Positions 7,141 through 15,476 of a DNA stretch of 40,386 bases are shown here, piece by piece. This DNA is from Bacteroidales bacterium (GTDB lineage Bacteria > Bacteroidota > Bacteroidia > Bacteroidales > P3). Under the pieces are notes generated by a model that had not been told where the DNA came from, did not search any database, and saw nothing but the letters and a program-made list of their open reading frames with translations. The stretch covers positions 1 through 40,386 of the forward strand of contig JAEEHQ010000038.1 of assembly GCA_016280915.1 (NCBI GenBank), in the 5' to 3' direction. Each line of letters begins with the position of its first letter. Positions within the stretch are counted from its first letter, which is position 1. A program made the position numbers and the translations under genes.

Positions 7141-7929
7141 ATGATGAAAAAAATAGTACTATTGTTCTTTTTGGCCGCGGGTTTGACTTCCACGGCCCAG
7201 ACAGCGACACCCGACAGCATCGGCAAATGCGCAGGGCTGTTTTCGATTAACGACACGGTGAAAGTTCGCTTTGCACCTGGCAACCTGCAATATCAGCCTT
7301 CTACTGGCCTTTGGCGTTTTGCCGCTGAGCAAACCGAGGTATTGGGTTGGGACGAGAAGAATGCTTTGGCCCGCTACAGAGGTTGGATAGACCTCTTTGG
7401 ATGGGGCACCGCGCTGAATCCCACCAACTACTCAGAGAAGGCTGCCGACTACAGTTTCGTCGACTGGGGCCGCTATTGCGCCCTGCCCACCGATGGGGGC
7501 AAGCTTTGGCGCACGATGAGCATGGAAGAGTGGAACTACCTCCTCTCCAAGCGCAAGAATGCCCGTCGGCTTTATGCCATTGCCTATGTCAACAATCACT
7601 ACGGCCTGCTGTTGCTGCCCGACGACTGGAAATGCCCCAAGGGAGTTTATTTGCGTCCAGGCCCTAAGGAGGATGCTGCCAACTGGTACAACCAAGAGAA
7701 ATGGGCCATGCTGGAAGCTGCAGGCGCGGTGTTCCTGCCTTGTGAAGGCAAACGGGTAGGAACCTCGCTGCAAGGTTCAGCCAACAGTTGCCACTATTGG
7801 ACCTCCACCCCCAGCACAAAGAAACCTGCTGAGGCACTCTACCTCCTGCTCGACCCCTACTTTCCCCAGGGTCGCTCGGCATTAAAATCTACGGGTCTTT
7901 CCGTCAGATTGGTTCAAGAGTTTGAATAG
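7141..7929 (+). CDS. Exported domain protein of the Fib_succ_major-like type
   Basis: A 262-residue protein with a cleavable signal peptide (MKKIVLLFFLAAGLTSTAQT). The rest is one domain rich in Trp, Gly and Tyr with landmarks VRFAPGNLQYQPS, WRFAAEQTE, GWIDLFGWGT, WRTMSMEEWNYLL, LLLPDDW, AGAVFLPCEGKR, YWTSTPS and SVRLVQ. This layout recurs in many secreted Bacteroidales proteins and resembles the Fibrobacter succinogenes major paralogous domain and formylglycine-enzyme-like lectin folds. The same domain forms the C-terminal half of the lipoprotein at 33786. A TTG at 7132 would extend it by three residues; the ATG at 7141 is better placed. Biochemical role unknown, probably surface or periplasmic. 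Confidence 0.75.
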   Translation: MMKKIVLLFFLAAGLTSTAQTATPDSIGKCAGLFSINDTVKVRFAPGNLQYQPSTGLWRFAAEQTEVLGWDEKNALARYRGWIDLFGWGTALNPTNYSEKAADYSFVDWGRYCALPTDGGKLWRTMSMEEWNYLLSKRKNARRLYAIAYVNNHYGLLLLPDDWKCPKGVYLRPGPKEDAANWYNQEKWAMLEAAGAVFLPCEGKRVGTSLQGSANSCHYWTSTPSTKKPAEALYLLLDPYFPQGRSALKSTGLSVRLVQEFE

Positions 7930-8005
7930 CGGCTGGCTGAGTTCAGAAGGCACTTCCTGTTGCCGATTTGTTAGCCTCAAGAACACACATTCATTTACAC
8001 AACGC

Positions 8006-8674
8006 ATGTTAGCCATACTACTTGCCGGCGGCACCGGTTCTCGCATGGGTGTCGACCGTCCTAAACAGTTTCTACCCCTCCAAGGCCGCATGGTTATTGA
8101 GCATTCCATCGAGGCCTTCGACAAAGCCCCCTGTGTGGATGAGGTGGCCGTGGTAGTCCATCCCGACTGGCTGGACTTCATGTCGGAGGTGGTTGCCCGC
8201 AACCATTGGCCCAAGCTCCGACGGCTGATACGGGGCGGTAGCGAGCGCTATATGTCCAGCCTTAACGCCATTAAGGCCTATGCCGATGCCCCTGCCGACA
8301 GACTTATCCTTTTCCATGATGCTGCTCGTCCTTGGGTGTCGCAGGAGATTATTGCCAGAGTGGGGGAGGGCTTGCAGCATGCCCAGGCTGTTGGTGTCGG
8401 CGTACCCTCCACCGACACTATCTGGCAGGTTGACCCCAACACCCACGCCATTGTCTCCGTCCCCGACCGCTCCACCATGTATAGGGCTCAAACCCCACAG
8501 GCCTTCCGCCTTTCGGTCATTGCCGAGGCATACCGCCGCGCTCTGCTCGACCCCGATTTCTGCGCCACCGACGACTGTGGGGTCCTTCTTCGCTACTGTC
8601 CCGAAATACCCATTTTGGTCATCCCTGGCGATGAGCAAAACAAGAAAATAACCTTCGCACAAGATCTTCTATAG
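8006..8674 (+). CDS. IspD/TarI-family CTP cytidylyltransferase (first copy)
   Basis: A 222-residue enzyme that activates a sugar-alcohol or erythritol phosphate with CTP. Motifs: LAGGTGSRMG (6-15) with RPKQF just after it for CTP binding, RGGSERYMSS, HDAARPWVS, RAQTPQAFR and GDEQNKKITFAQDL near the end. Length matches IspD (about 225-235) and TarI. The TDTIWQVD stretch and the genes around it lean toward a polyol-phosphate cytidylyltransferase, but it could be the housekeeping IspD of the MEP pathway; the sequence alone does not settle this. The frame is open to 7922, but the canonical N-terminal beta strand begins at the ATG at 8006, so that start is used. Confidence 0.85.
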   Translation: MLAILLAGGTGSRMGVDRPKQFLPLQGRMVIEHSIEAFDKAPCVDEVAVVVHPDWLDFMSEVVARNHWPKLRRLIRGGSERYMSSLNAIKAYADAPADRLILFHDAARPWVSQEIIARVGEGLQHAQAVGVGVPSTDTIWQVDPNTHAIVSVPDRSTMYRAQTPQAFRLSVIAEAYRRALLDPDFCATDDCGVLLRYCPEIPILVIPGDEQNKKITFAQDLL

Positions 8675-8713
8675 AGCTTGTAAGAAATAGAATTTCAATA
8701 ACTAAAGAAACTA

Positions 8714-9538
8714 ATGAAAGAACTCACTCAATCTGTCTGCGACCTTGCCATCGAGGTGGGTGACTACCTCCGTGAGGAACGTCTCAAATTAGATTCGGTC
8801 ACCTCCCAAGCCAAGGGCATCCACGACTATGTCACCGCCTTCGACAAAGAGTCGGAGCGGCGCCTCGTCACCCGCCTCCACGAGCTGTTGCCCCAGAGTG
8901 GCTTCATAGCTGAGGAGGGTACCGCCACCCATAGCGGGAAAGAACAATACCTCTGGATAGTAGACCCTTTGGACGGCACCACCAACTTCATACACGGTTT
9001 CCGCACCACTTGCATCAGCATAGCCCTCTATGAAAATCAGGGCGAGGGTCGCGGACGGATGGTGTTGGGTGTGGTGTATGAGATTTGGGCACGCGAATGC
9101 TTCTACTCCTATATGGGGGCCGAGGGTGCTTTCCTCAATGGTCAGCCCATCCATGTCTCCAAAGCCGCCACCACCGAGGAGTCGCTCATCGCCACCGGCT
9201 TTCCCTACACCGATTTCAGTCGCTTGGACCAGTATATGCTCTTTCTCAAATGGACCATGCGACATACCCACGGGGTACGCCGCTTCGGGTCGGCGGCAGC
9301 CGATCTGGCCTATGTGGCTTGTGGCCGAGTTGATGGTTTCTACGAGTATTCCCTCAAGCCCTACGACGTGGCTGCAGGAGCTTTTCTCATCCAGCAGGCA
9401 GGCGGACGGGTCAGCGATTTTAGCGGTGGCAGCAACTGGCTATTCGGAGGCGAGATAGTGGCTGCCAACGCCGCCCTTTTCCCCACCCTCCAACAAACCC
9501 TTGACAACTTTTTGGGGCAGTCTCCCGCCCACAAGTAG
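8714..9538 (+). CDS. Inositol-monophosphatase-family phosphatase (SuhB-like)
   Basis: A 274-residue Mg2+-dependent sugar or inositol phosphatase. Metal-binding residues are seen in AEEG (66-69), WIVDPLDGTTNF (81-92, Asp84 and Asp87) and KPYDVAAG (215-222, Asp218), the three signature sites of the family. No signal peptide, so cytosolic. It lies 39 bases after the cytidylyltransferase and is probably cotranscribed. Substrates across this family include inositol-1-phosphate, histidinol phosphate, fructose bisphosphate and PAP; which one applies is not decidable here. The position between two cytidylyltransferases suggests a polyol phosphate. Confidence 0.85.
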   Translation: MKELTQSVCDLAIEVGDYLREERLKLDSVTSQAKGIHDYVTAFDKESERRLVTRLHELLPQSGFIAEEGTATHSGKEQYLWIVDPLDGTTNFIHGFRTTCISIALYENQGEGRGRMVLGVVYEIWARECFYSYMGAEGAFLNGQPIHVSKAATTEESLIATGFPYTDFSRLDQYMLFLKWTMRHTHGVRRFGSAAADLAYVACGRVDGFYEYSLKPYDVAAGAFLIQQAGGRVSDFSGGSNWLFGGEIVAANAALFPTLQQTLDNFLGQSPAHK

Positions 9539-9658
9539 GTGGCGTAGAAATGGCAGCTGCAAGATTAAATTGGTTAATACACATACACATACCATTCCTC
9601 TGGAAGTCCATCGTCTGTAATTGGGAAAAAATATTCGCCTTCATTAAGAAAAAAGTAG

Positions 9659-9666
9659 TATCTTTG
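9659..9666 (+). promoter_or_regulatory. -7 box TATCTTTG upstream of the SDR gene
   Basis: TATCTTTG lies about 36 bases before the ATG at 9702 in a 163-base intergenic gap. It suggests that the SDR, ThDP-enzyme and second cytidylyltransferase genes form their own transcription unit. Confidence 0.6.
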
Positions 9667-9701
9667 CAAACGATAACAACAACTTATCCTCATACTCCCC
9701 T

Positions 9702-10319
9702 ATGTCTGAAAAAGTACTCATCACCGGTGGCAATGGCGGCATAGCTCAAGCCCTCAAGCAACTCCTCGAGGCCGAGGACTATGAGGTTTGGGCTCCTTCG
9801 CGCAGCGAGATGGATGTCACCAACTGGCAGAGCATCGAGGCCGCCATGCAGCAGTTCACCCCCGACATTTTAGTCAACAATGCCGGCTATGTGGTGCCCC
9901 AGTCAGTTCGTGAGATGGATTTAGAGAACACCCAAAAACATTTCAGCATCAATGTCGGCGGCACCTTCTACTGCACCGGCATCGCCTTGCGTTACAACCC
10001 CAATCTGCAGATAGTCAATATCGGTTCGGCCGCTGCCATAGAGCCTCACGCCACCTGGAGCGAGTACTGTGCTTCCAAGGCTGCCGTGGTTATGGCCACC
10101 CAATGCTGGGCCGCCGATGGGTTGTATGCTGTGGTAATCTCTCCGGGGCGCACGCGCACTAAGATGCGCAAAAGCCTCTTCCCCCTCGAGGACCAGGGTA
10201 CCCTGCTCGAGCCGCTAGATTTTGCCAAAGTGGTGATGAAGGCCATCCACAAAGACTACCCCTCCGGCACCCACATCATTGTAAGGAAACAGAATGTACA
10301 ACAATTGCTTAGTCAATAA
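9702..10319 (+). CDS. Short-chain dehydrogenase/reductase, Bcs1/Acs1 SDR-like
   Basis: A 205-residue Rossmann reductase. NAD(P)-binding TGGNGGIA (8-15), NNAG (59-62), catalytic Ser near 109, Tyr122 and Lys126 (YCASK) are all present, so it should be active. It is shorter than the common 250-residue SDR. Its C-terminal pattern (SPGRTRTKMRKSLFP, then GTLLEPLDFAK) recalls the SDR half of the fused ribitol-phosphate reductase/cytidylyltransferase Bcs1/Acs1 of Haemophilus. If so it would reduce a ketose phosphate to a polyol phosphate, with the cytidylyltransferase partner encoded separately at 12039. That assignment is from memory of the family and remains an inference. Confidence 0.8.
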   Translation: MSEKVLITGGNGGIAQALKQLLEAEDYEVWAPSRSEMDVTNWQSIEAAMQQFTPDILVNNAGYVVPQSVREMDLENTQKHFSINVGGTFYCTGIALRYNPNLQIVNIGSAAAIEPHATWSEYCASKAAVVMATQCWAADGLYAVVISPGRTRTKMRKSLFPLEDQGTLLEPLDFAKVVMKAIHKDYPSGTHIIVRKQNVQQLLSQ

Positions 10320-10328
10320 AGATATAAA

Positions 10329-10874
10329 ATGAACTGTTCAGAATATTTGGTTGATTTCCTCATTGCCCATGGCGTGACCGATGTTTTTGGTTACGCAGGT
10401 GGCTACATCGTCCCATTTATGGATGCCCTCTACAAGCGCAGGGATGAAATCAAGACCCATGTCTGCTACCACGAGCAGGGATGCGCCTTGGCTGCCAATG
10501 GCTATGCCCGCACCAGTGGGCGCATTGGGGTTTATTTCACCACCTCTGGCCCTGGTGCCGTTAATGCTTTTGGTGGCTTGGCCGACGCTTGGTTCGACAG
10601 CGTCCCCCTCATGGGCATCTGTGGCAATGTGCCTACCAACGAGATGAAAGGTTTCTCTGGCATCCGCCAAAACGGCTTCCAAGAGATGGACATCGTCTCC
10701 ATGACCCGTCATATCACCAAGTACTCCGTCACAGCCAATTCGGGTTTAGGCTTCGATGAGATAGTAACCCGTGCCTACAATATGGCCCTACTTGGCCGTC
10801 GTGGGGGTGTTCTTATCGACTTCCCTCTCGACATCCAGCAAGTGGAGTTTATCGACTCTAAGACCCAACGGTAG
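10329..10874 (+). CDS. ThDP-dependent acetolactate-synthase-like enzyme, N-terminal (PYR) part
   Basis: A 181-residue product containing the pyrimidine-binding domain: FGYAGGYIVPF, catalytic Glu49 in YHEQGCALAANGYA, TTSGPGAVNA (71-80) and FQEMDIVSMTRHITKYS. It stops at TAG 10872-10874 in the linker, while the rest of the enzyme continues at 10922 in a different frame. Deleting one G near 10870-10871 and one T from the T6 run at 10926-10931 would join both parts into one protein of about 570 residues, the usual acetolactate-synthase-like length. It is therefore either a broken gene, an assembly indel pair or a genuine two-subunit arrangement. The domain itself is intact. Related stand-alone enzymes in surface-glycan loci make C-C bonds on sugars. 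Confidence 0.75.
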   Translation: MNCSEYLVDFLIAHGVTDVFGYAGGYIVPFMDALYKRRDEIKTHVCYHEQGCALAANGYARTSGRIGVYFTTSGPGAVNAFGGLADAWFDSVPLMGICGNVPTNEMKGFSGIRQNGFQEMDIVSMTRHITKYSVTANSGLGFDEIVTRAYNMALLGRRGGVLIDFPLDIQQVEFIDSKTQR

Positions 10875-10921
10875 TTTGGGTCCTCAACGTCAACGCTCAT
10901 CCAAAATAGTTATTCCCAAAG

Positions 10922-12034
10922 ATGATTTTTTCTGCCCAATACCACAAACCCATATTCCTTGTCGGCACAGGTGTTCGCTCGGCCGGTGCCGTCCAGTTGG
11001 TTCACCAATTCGTCAAGAAAACCAACATCCCGCTACTCACCACCATGAATGGGGTCGACCTGGCTCAGGACGACCTCCACATCGGTTTCATCGGCACCCA
11101 CGGCAATCGTGTGGCCAACATGATGCTGCGTGAGTGCGACCTTATCGTCTCTGTGGGGGCGCGCTTAAGTCTCCGTCAGGTGGGCCGCCACACGGCCAAT
11201 TTCGCTCCTCAGGCCCACTTGGTTCGTTGCGACATTGACGAGAACGAGCTCAGCCGTAATATAAAAGAAAATGAGCAGAAATTCTCCACCGATGCGGCCG
11301 ACTTCATGCGTATGCTCCTAGCTGAAGAGGTGGGCGACTACTCCGCTTGGCGGCAGCAATGTCTCGAGGCCAAGGCCGTGCTTGCCCCATACGACAGGCA
11401 GCCGGGCAACTGTGCCGTCGAGGCCATCGCTGCCCTGCTTCCGCCCAACCCCAATGTCTCTGTCGACGTGGGCATGCACCAATGCTGGTGTGCCCAATCG
11501 CTGGTGCTCAAGGGCTATGACGGACGCATCCACATCAGCGGCGGCTACGGCACCATGGGATGCGGCCTTCCCTTCGCCATAGGCTCCTCCATTGCCATGC
11601 AGGGGGGCAAGGTCTATTGTATCGCTGGTGACGGAGGATTCCAAATGAACATCCAGGAGCTGCAAACTATCCAACGCGAGCAACTCCCCGTCAAAATCTT
11701 TATTCTCAACAACAGAGTGCTCGGCAAAATTAGCGAGACACAACACTTCAACCATGGCGACCGCTTCGCCGCCACGGCCGTCTCGGGTGGTTACACCGTG
11801 CCCGAATTCACTCAGATAGCCCAGGCCTATGGCATCAAGGCCGTCAAGCTCAGTTCCTATCAGGATTTGGGTCAGTATGCCCAGTGGGTCAACGACAACG
11901 AGCCCTGTCTCTTCGACATCGCCCTGCCCGAGGACAGCCTGCTCACCCCCAAAATCAAATGGGAGACGGGCAAGATTTCCCCAGCCATATCTCAGGATGT
12001 AGTCAATCAAGTAGAGCAGATACTAAAGAGATAA
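10922..12034 (+). CDS. ThDP-dependent acetolactate-synthase-like enzyme, central and PP part
   Basis: A 370-residue continuation. It carries the central Rossmann-like domain (about 10-130; FLVGTGVRSAG, LIVSVGARLS, CDIDENE) and the pyrophosphate-binding domain (about 180-345; GYGTMGCGLPFAIGSSIA, GDGGFQMNIQELQ at 236-248, and NN at 263-264). These hold the Mg2+/ThDP site, so with the upstream PYR part all catalytic elements exist. The ATG at 10922 could start a separate subunit, though upstream of it the frame has a TAG at 10907. The next gene begins four bases after its stop, so it is tightly coupled to the cytidylyltransferase. Confidence 0.78.
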   Translation: MIFSAQYHKPIFLVGTGVRSAGAVQLVHQFVKKTNIPLLTTMNGVDLAQDDLHIGFIGTHGNRVANMMLRECDLIVSVGARLSLRQVGRHTANFAPQAHLVRCDIDENELSRNIKENEQKFSTDAADFMRMLLAEEVGDYSAWRQQCLEAKAVLAPYDRQPGNCAVEAIAALLPPNPNVSVDVGMHQCWCAQSLVLKGYDGRIHISGGYGTMGCGLPFAIGSSIAMQGGKVYCIAGDGGFQMNIQELQTIQREQLPVKIFILNNRVLGKISETQHFNHGDRFAATAVSGGYTVPEFTQIAQAYGIKAVKLSSYQDLGQYAQWVNDNEPCLFDIALPEDSLLTPKIKWETGKISPAISQDVVNQVEQILKR

Positions 12035-12038
12035 AGAC

Positions 12039-12641
12039 ATGGAGAGCAACAACAGCGTGGGAGCCATCATTCTGGCCGGCGGCAAAGGTACCCGTTTCCG
12101 TCAGCAAAAACAGTTCGTCCAGTTTCATGGCAAAGAACTGTGGCGCCATGTTTTCGACAAAGTGCTGCAGCTCATCCCGCGGGAGCATGTCGTCGTAGTG
12201 GGAGTTGACGTACCCGGAGGCGAAACACGCAGCGGATCGGTCATGAATGGCCTCGCCGCCTTAGCGCCATGCGCCAAGGTGCTGCTCGTCGAGGCTGCTC
12301 GTCCTCTTGTCACCCTCGAGCAGCTGCAGCAACTCATCCAAACCCCTGCCGACTCCCTCACCTTCGTGGCCCCTTGTGTCGACACCATCATCATGAAGGA
12401 CAAAACCTACCTCGACCGTAGCGAGTGCCTCCGCCTTCAAACCCCGCAAGCCTTCAACTACAGCCTCCTCAAGGAAGCCTATGCCACAGGCAAATACACC
12501 GACATGACCGACGAAACCCGTGTCCTCTACCAAGAATACGGCATTCCCCCTACCTTCCTTCAAGGTGGCGAAAACCTTTACAAAGTCACCTACCCCAAAG
12601 ACTTAGCCTTCCTCGAGAGCAACATGGCCGACTTTTTTTAG
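12039..12641 (+). CDS. IspD/TarI-like cytidylyltransferase (second, divergent copy)
   Basis: A 200-residue nucleotidyltransferase with LAGGKGTR (12-19) and Lys24 in RQQKQF for CTP binding, TRSGSVMNGL, EAARPLVT, QTPQAFNYSLL and a C-terminal YKVTYPKDLAFLE. It lacks the usual Pro before KQF and has VEAARP in place of HDAARP, so it is a divergent branch, shorter than IspD. Its start is four bases after the ThDP enzyme. With the SDR at 9702 it looks like the separated halves of a Bcs1-type CDP-polyol pathway. The actual nucleotide product (CDP-ribitol or another CDP-polyol/sugar) is not visible from sequence. Confidence 0.82.
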   Translation: MESNNSVGAIILAGGKGTRFRQQKQFVQFHGKELWRHVFDKVLQLIPREHVVVVGVDVPGGETRSGSVMNGLAALAPCAKVLLVEAARPLVTLEQLQQLIQTPADSLTFVAPCVDTIIMKDKTYLDRSECLRLQTPQAFNYSLLKEAYATGKYTDMTDETRVLYQEYGIPPTFLQGGENLYKVTYPKDLAFLESNMADFF

Positions 12642-13007
12642 TGCAGCCGAGAAATCCATGCCCTCCCCAACTTTGCCAATCAGGCAAGGAGGTCCTTGCA
12701 TTATCCATTGCCATTATTTCTCTCAAGCAATCTCGGGAGAACCCTTCCTTAGCCCTAGCTCCTACTCATTCTTGCAAACTTCTCGCCAACACTTCGCAAA
12801 CTTCTCGCTATTTCTTTTATCGAATAACAGGTTCTGGGTAGGTTCTTGACAGGAAAATGCCTTGACGCTGCCGAGAATGAGACCAAGCTACCAATAACCC
12901 ACCCTCTTTTTCGGCATGAAATTGATGGTTAGCGATAGAAGTAGTACGTTCAAATTGTATTTTGATTTGCTTAGGAAACTATTGTTTACTATTGGGCTGA
13001 ACTATTT
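12642..13007. other. Intergenic region before lysS
   Basis: About 370 bases without a convincing gene. It contains a small hairpin GCAAGG-AGGT-CCTTGC at 12684-12699 without a T-run and a 13-base direct repeat GCAAACTTCTCGC at 12774-12786 and 12796-12808. Nothing else stands out before the lysS promoter. Confidence 0.5.
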
Positions 13008-13038
13008 TTTGTTATATCGGTGTTTTTTTGTATTTTTG
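13008..13038 (+). promoter_or_regulatory. lysS promoter TTTG-N19-TATTTTTG
   Basis: TTTG at 13008-13011 and TATTTTTG at 13031-13038 with a 19-base spacer match the Bacteroidota sigma consensus perfectly. The leader would be about 50 bases before ATG 13098. Confidence 0.82.
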
Positions 13039-13097
13039 CTAAAGCGTACGTTGAGTGCGTATAGATAGTAATTAATTTAAAAATAGAATATTGCGAT

Positions 13098-14819
13098 ATG
13101 GCCGAACTGACCGAACAAGAACAAATCCGTAGAAATTCGTTGAACGAATTGAAGAAACTGGGTATTAATCCTTATCCTGCTGCGCTGTATGAGGTGAATG
13201 CTAAGTCGAGCGAAATCTTGGATAATTATCCCAAGGACAATACGCTCTACCAGAGCGTGAGCATTGCCGGTCGTATCATGAGCCGCCGCATTATGGGAGC
13301 TGCCTCTTTCGTTGAGTTGCAGGATTCCTACGGCCGCATTCAGTTGTACGTAAAGCGTGACGAGATTTGCCCCGATGAGGATAAGACCTTGTACAACACG
13401 GTCTTCAAACGTTTGTTGGATATTGGAGACATTATTGGGGTGACGGGTTATGTTTTTGTCACTCAGATGGGCGAGACTTCCATCCATGTGAAGAGCCTGA
13501 CGGTGCTCAGCAAGAGCCTCCGTCCCCTGCCTATCGTGAAGGAGAAGGACGGCAAAGTGTATGATGCATTCAGCGACCCCGAGCAGCGCTACCGCATGCG
13601 CTATGTCGACCTGATTGTCAACCCCCATGTGCGCGAGACTTTCATCAAACGGGCTAAGATTGTGAACACGATGCGCGACTACTTCAACGAGCAGGGCTAC
13701 TTGGAGGTTGAGACCCCCATCCTCCAGTCGATTCCCGGCGGTGCTGCCGCCCGTCCGTTCATAACGCACCACAATGCGTTGGACATCGACTTATATCTGC
13801 GTATTGCTAATGAGCTGTATCTGAAACGTCTTATCGTGGGTGGATATGCAGGCGTGTATGAGTTTGCACGCGACTTCCGCAACGAGGGCATGGACCGCAC
13901 TCACAACCCTGAGTTCACCTGCATGGAAATATATGTAGCCTATAAAGACTACAATTGGATGATGACTTTTGTGGAGAATCTGTTGGCTCGTATCGCCAAG
14001 ACACTCCACGGCACCACTAAGGTGAAGGTGTGGGGCAACGAGATTGACTTTGGCGGTCCTTTCCGTCGCGCCCCCATGTGCGACCTCATCAAGGAGGCCA
14101 CCGGCTATGATGTGCTACCCATGGACGAGCAGCAGCTGCGCGACACCTGCAAGGCCCTCAATATCGAGGTGGATGAGACGATGGGCAAGGGCAAGCTGAT
14201 TGATGCCATCTTTGGCGAAAAGTGCGAGCCCAACCTGATTCAGCCCACTTTTGTCACCGACTATCCCATCGAGATGTCGCCCCTTTGTAAGCGTCACCGT
14301 GAGAACCCCAATCTAACCGAGCGTTTCGAGCTCTTTGTCAACGGCAAGGAGCTGGCTAACGCATATAGCGAGCTGAACGACCCCATCGACCAGCTGGGTC
14401 GTTTCCAAGAGCAGCTGCGCCTGAGCGAGAAGGGCGACGACGAGGCTATGTTTATCGATATGGACTTTGTGCGTGCGTTGGAGTTCGGCATGCCTCCCAC
14501 CTCCGGCATGGGCATGGGTATCGACCGTCTGGTGATGATGATGACTGGCGAGCAGAGCATTCAGGATGTTTTGCTCTTCCCCCAGATGAAGCCCGAAAAG
14601 AAGGCTGCGATGACCAGCGACGAGGAATTTGTCAACCACGGTGTGGCAGCCGAATGGGTACCCGTGCTGCGTAAAGCTGGCATCAACACCCTGGCACAGC
14701 TGAAAGAGGCCAACGCCAACAAACTGTTCAACGACCTCAACGGCCTCCGCAAGAAGAACAAACTGGAGATTGCCCCGCTGAAAAAAGAGGATCTTGACAA
14801 GTGGATTGCTGGAGAATAG
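13098..14819 (+). CDS. lysS: Lysyl-tRNA synthetase, class II
   Basis: A 573-residue enzyme that charges tRNA-Lys in the cytosol. The N-terminal OB-fold anticodon-binding domain spans about 52-155. The class II core shows motif 2 ([20 protein letters not shown], about 258-277) and motif 3 ([15 protein letters not shown], about 470-484), both with their catalytic Arg. Compared with E. coli LysS (505 residues) there is an extra helical tail of about 65 residues ([20 protein letters not shown] onward), common in this phylum. It is the first gene of a unit with the MBL hydrolase and ung, and has the clearest promoter in the window. Confidence 0.97.
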   Translation: MAELTEQEQIRRNSLNELKKLGINPYPAALYEVNAKSSEILDNYPKDNTLYQSVSIAGRIMSRRIMGAASFVELQDSYGRIQLYVKRDEICPDEDKTLYNTVFKRLLDIGDIIGVTGYVFVTQMGETSIHVKSLTVLSKSLRPLPIVKEKDGKVYDAFSDPEQRYRMRYVDLIVNPHVRETFIKRAKIVNTMRDYFNEQGYLEVETPILQSIPGGAAARPFITHHNALDIDLYLRIANELYLKRLIVGGYAGVYEFARDFRNEGMDRTHNPEFTCMEIYVAYKDYNWMMTFVENLLARIAKTLHGTTKVKVWGNEIDFGGPFRRAPMCDLIKEATGYDVLPMDEQQLRDTCKALNIEVDETMGKGKLIDAIFGEKCEPNLIQPTFVTDYPIEMSPLCKRHRENPNLTERFELFVNGKELANAYSELNDPIDQLGRFQEQLRLSEKGDDEAMFIDMDFVRALEFGMPPTSGMGMGIDRLVMMMTGEQSIQDVLLFPQMKPEKKAAMTSDEEFVNHGVAAEWVPVLRKAGINTLAQLKEANANKLFNDLNGLRKKNKLEIAPLKKEDLDKWIAGE

Positions 14820-14820
14820 C

Positions 14821-14827
14821 AAGGAGG
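14821..14827 (+). promoter_or_regulatory. Shine-Dalgarno AAGGAGG before the MBL gene
   Basis: AAGGAGG begins directly after the lysS stop and lies 5 bases before the ATG at 14833. It decides that start over the longer frame from 14794. Such a strong site is unusual in this phylum, where most genes here have none. Confidence 0.55.
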
Positions 14828-14832
14828 TGGCT

Positions 14833-15465
14833 ATGAAGGTCAAGCAGTTTGTCTTTAACCATTTCATGGAGAATTGTTTTGTGGTGTGGGACGAGGCGAG
14901 CAAGGAGGCGTCGGTGATTGACCCCGGTGCCTACGGTGCCTATGAGGTAGAGGAGTTGGTGCAGTTTGTTGAGAAAAACGGGCTGACCCTGACACATGTG
15001 CTGCTAACCCATGCCCACATCGACCATATTGCTGGATTGAAACAGGTGTGCGAGCATTTCAACCTACCTGTGACGCTACATGCCGACGGATTGAAACTGC
15101 TTGGCCAAGCTGAGGTTTATGGCTCGGTAATGCGGTTTGACCAGGTAGCCAATATGAGTGACTTGAGGACGGTGTTGATAAATGATGGCGACAGAGTAGG
15201 GCCTTTTGAGTGCCGCTATGTACCTGGCCATTGTCCTGGCAGCATGGCGTTTGTGTTACATGAGGAGCGGATGGTCTTTACGGGCGATGCCCTCTTTCGT
15301 GGAAGCATCGGACGCACCGACCTGCCGGGTGGCAACTATGACCAGCTGATTAAGAGCATCCGTACACAAATTCTCACCCTCGATGACCTTTATGAGGTGC
15401 TGCCCGGACATGGCGATACCACCTCGGTGGGAGAAGAGAAGATGTATAATGGTTTCCTACAGTAG
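14833..15465 (+). CDS. MBL-fold hydrolase, glyoxalase II-like (YcbL type)
   Basis: A 210-residue cytosolic metallo-beta-lactamase-fold enzyme. Metal ligands are visible: HAHIDH (60-65), the His in VPGHCPGS, Asp in FTGDALFRGSIGRTDLPGG, and the His in LPGHGDTT. The GRTDLPGG signature is that of the short YcbL/glyoxalase II-like hydrolases, which cleave S-lactoylglutathione or related thioesters in vitro. Length fits (about 210-215). It starts 13 bases after lysS and ends 11 bases before ung, so the three genes probably share a transcript. The true substrate in a bacterium without known glutathione use is open. Confidence 0.88.
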   Translation: MKVKQFVFNHFMENCFVVWDEASKEASVIDPGAYGAYEVEELVQFVEKNGLTLTHVLLTHAHIDHIAGLKQVCEHFNLPVTLHADGLKLLGQAEVYGSVMRFDQVANMSDLRTVLINDGDRVGPFECRYVPGHCPGSMAFVLHEERMVFTGDALFRGSIGRTDLPGGNYDQLIKSIRTQILTLDDLYEVLPGHGDTTSVGEEKMYNGFLQ

Positions 15466-15476
15466 ATGAAGAGACT

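Noticed and set aside
10771..11133. Third-frame reading through the ThDP linker as a separate gene
   Set aside because: It only connects the two halves over about 20 residues; outside that it has nonsense composition.
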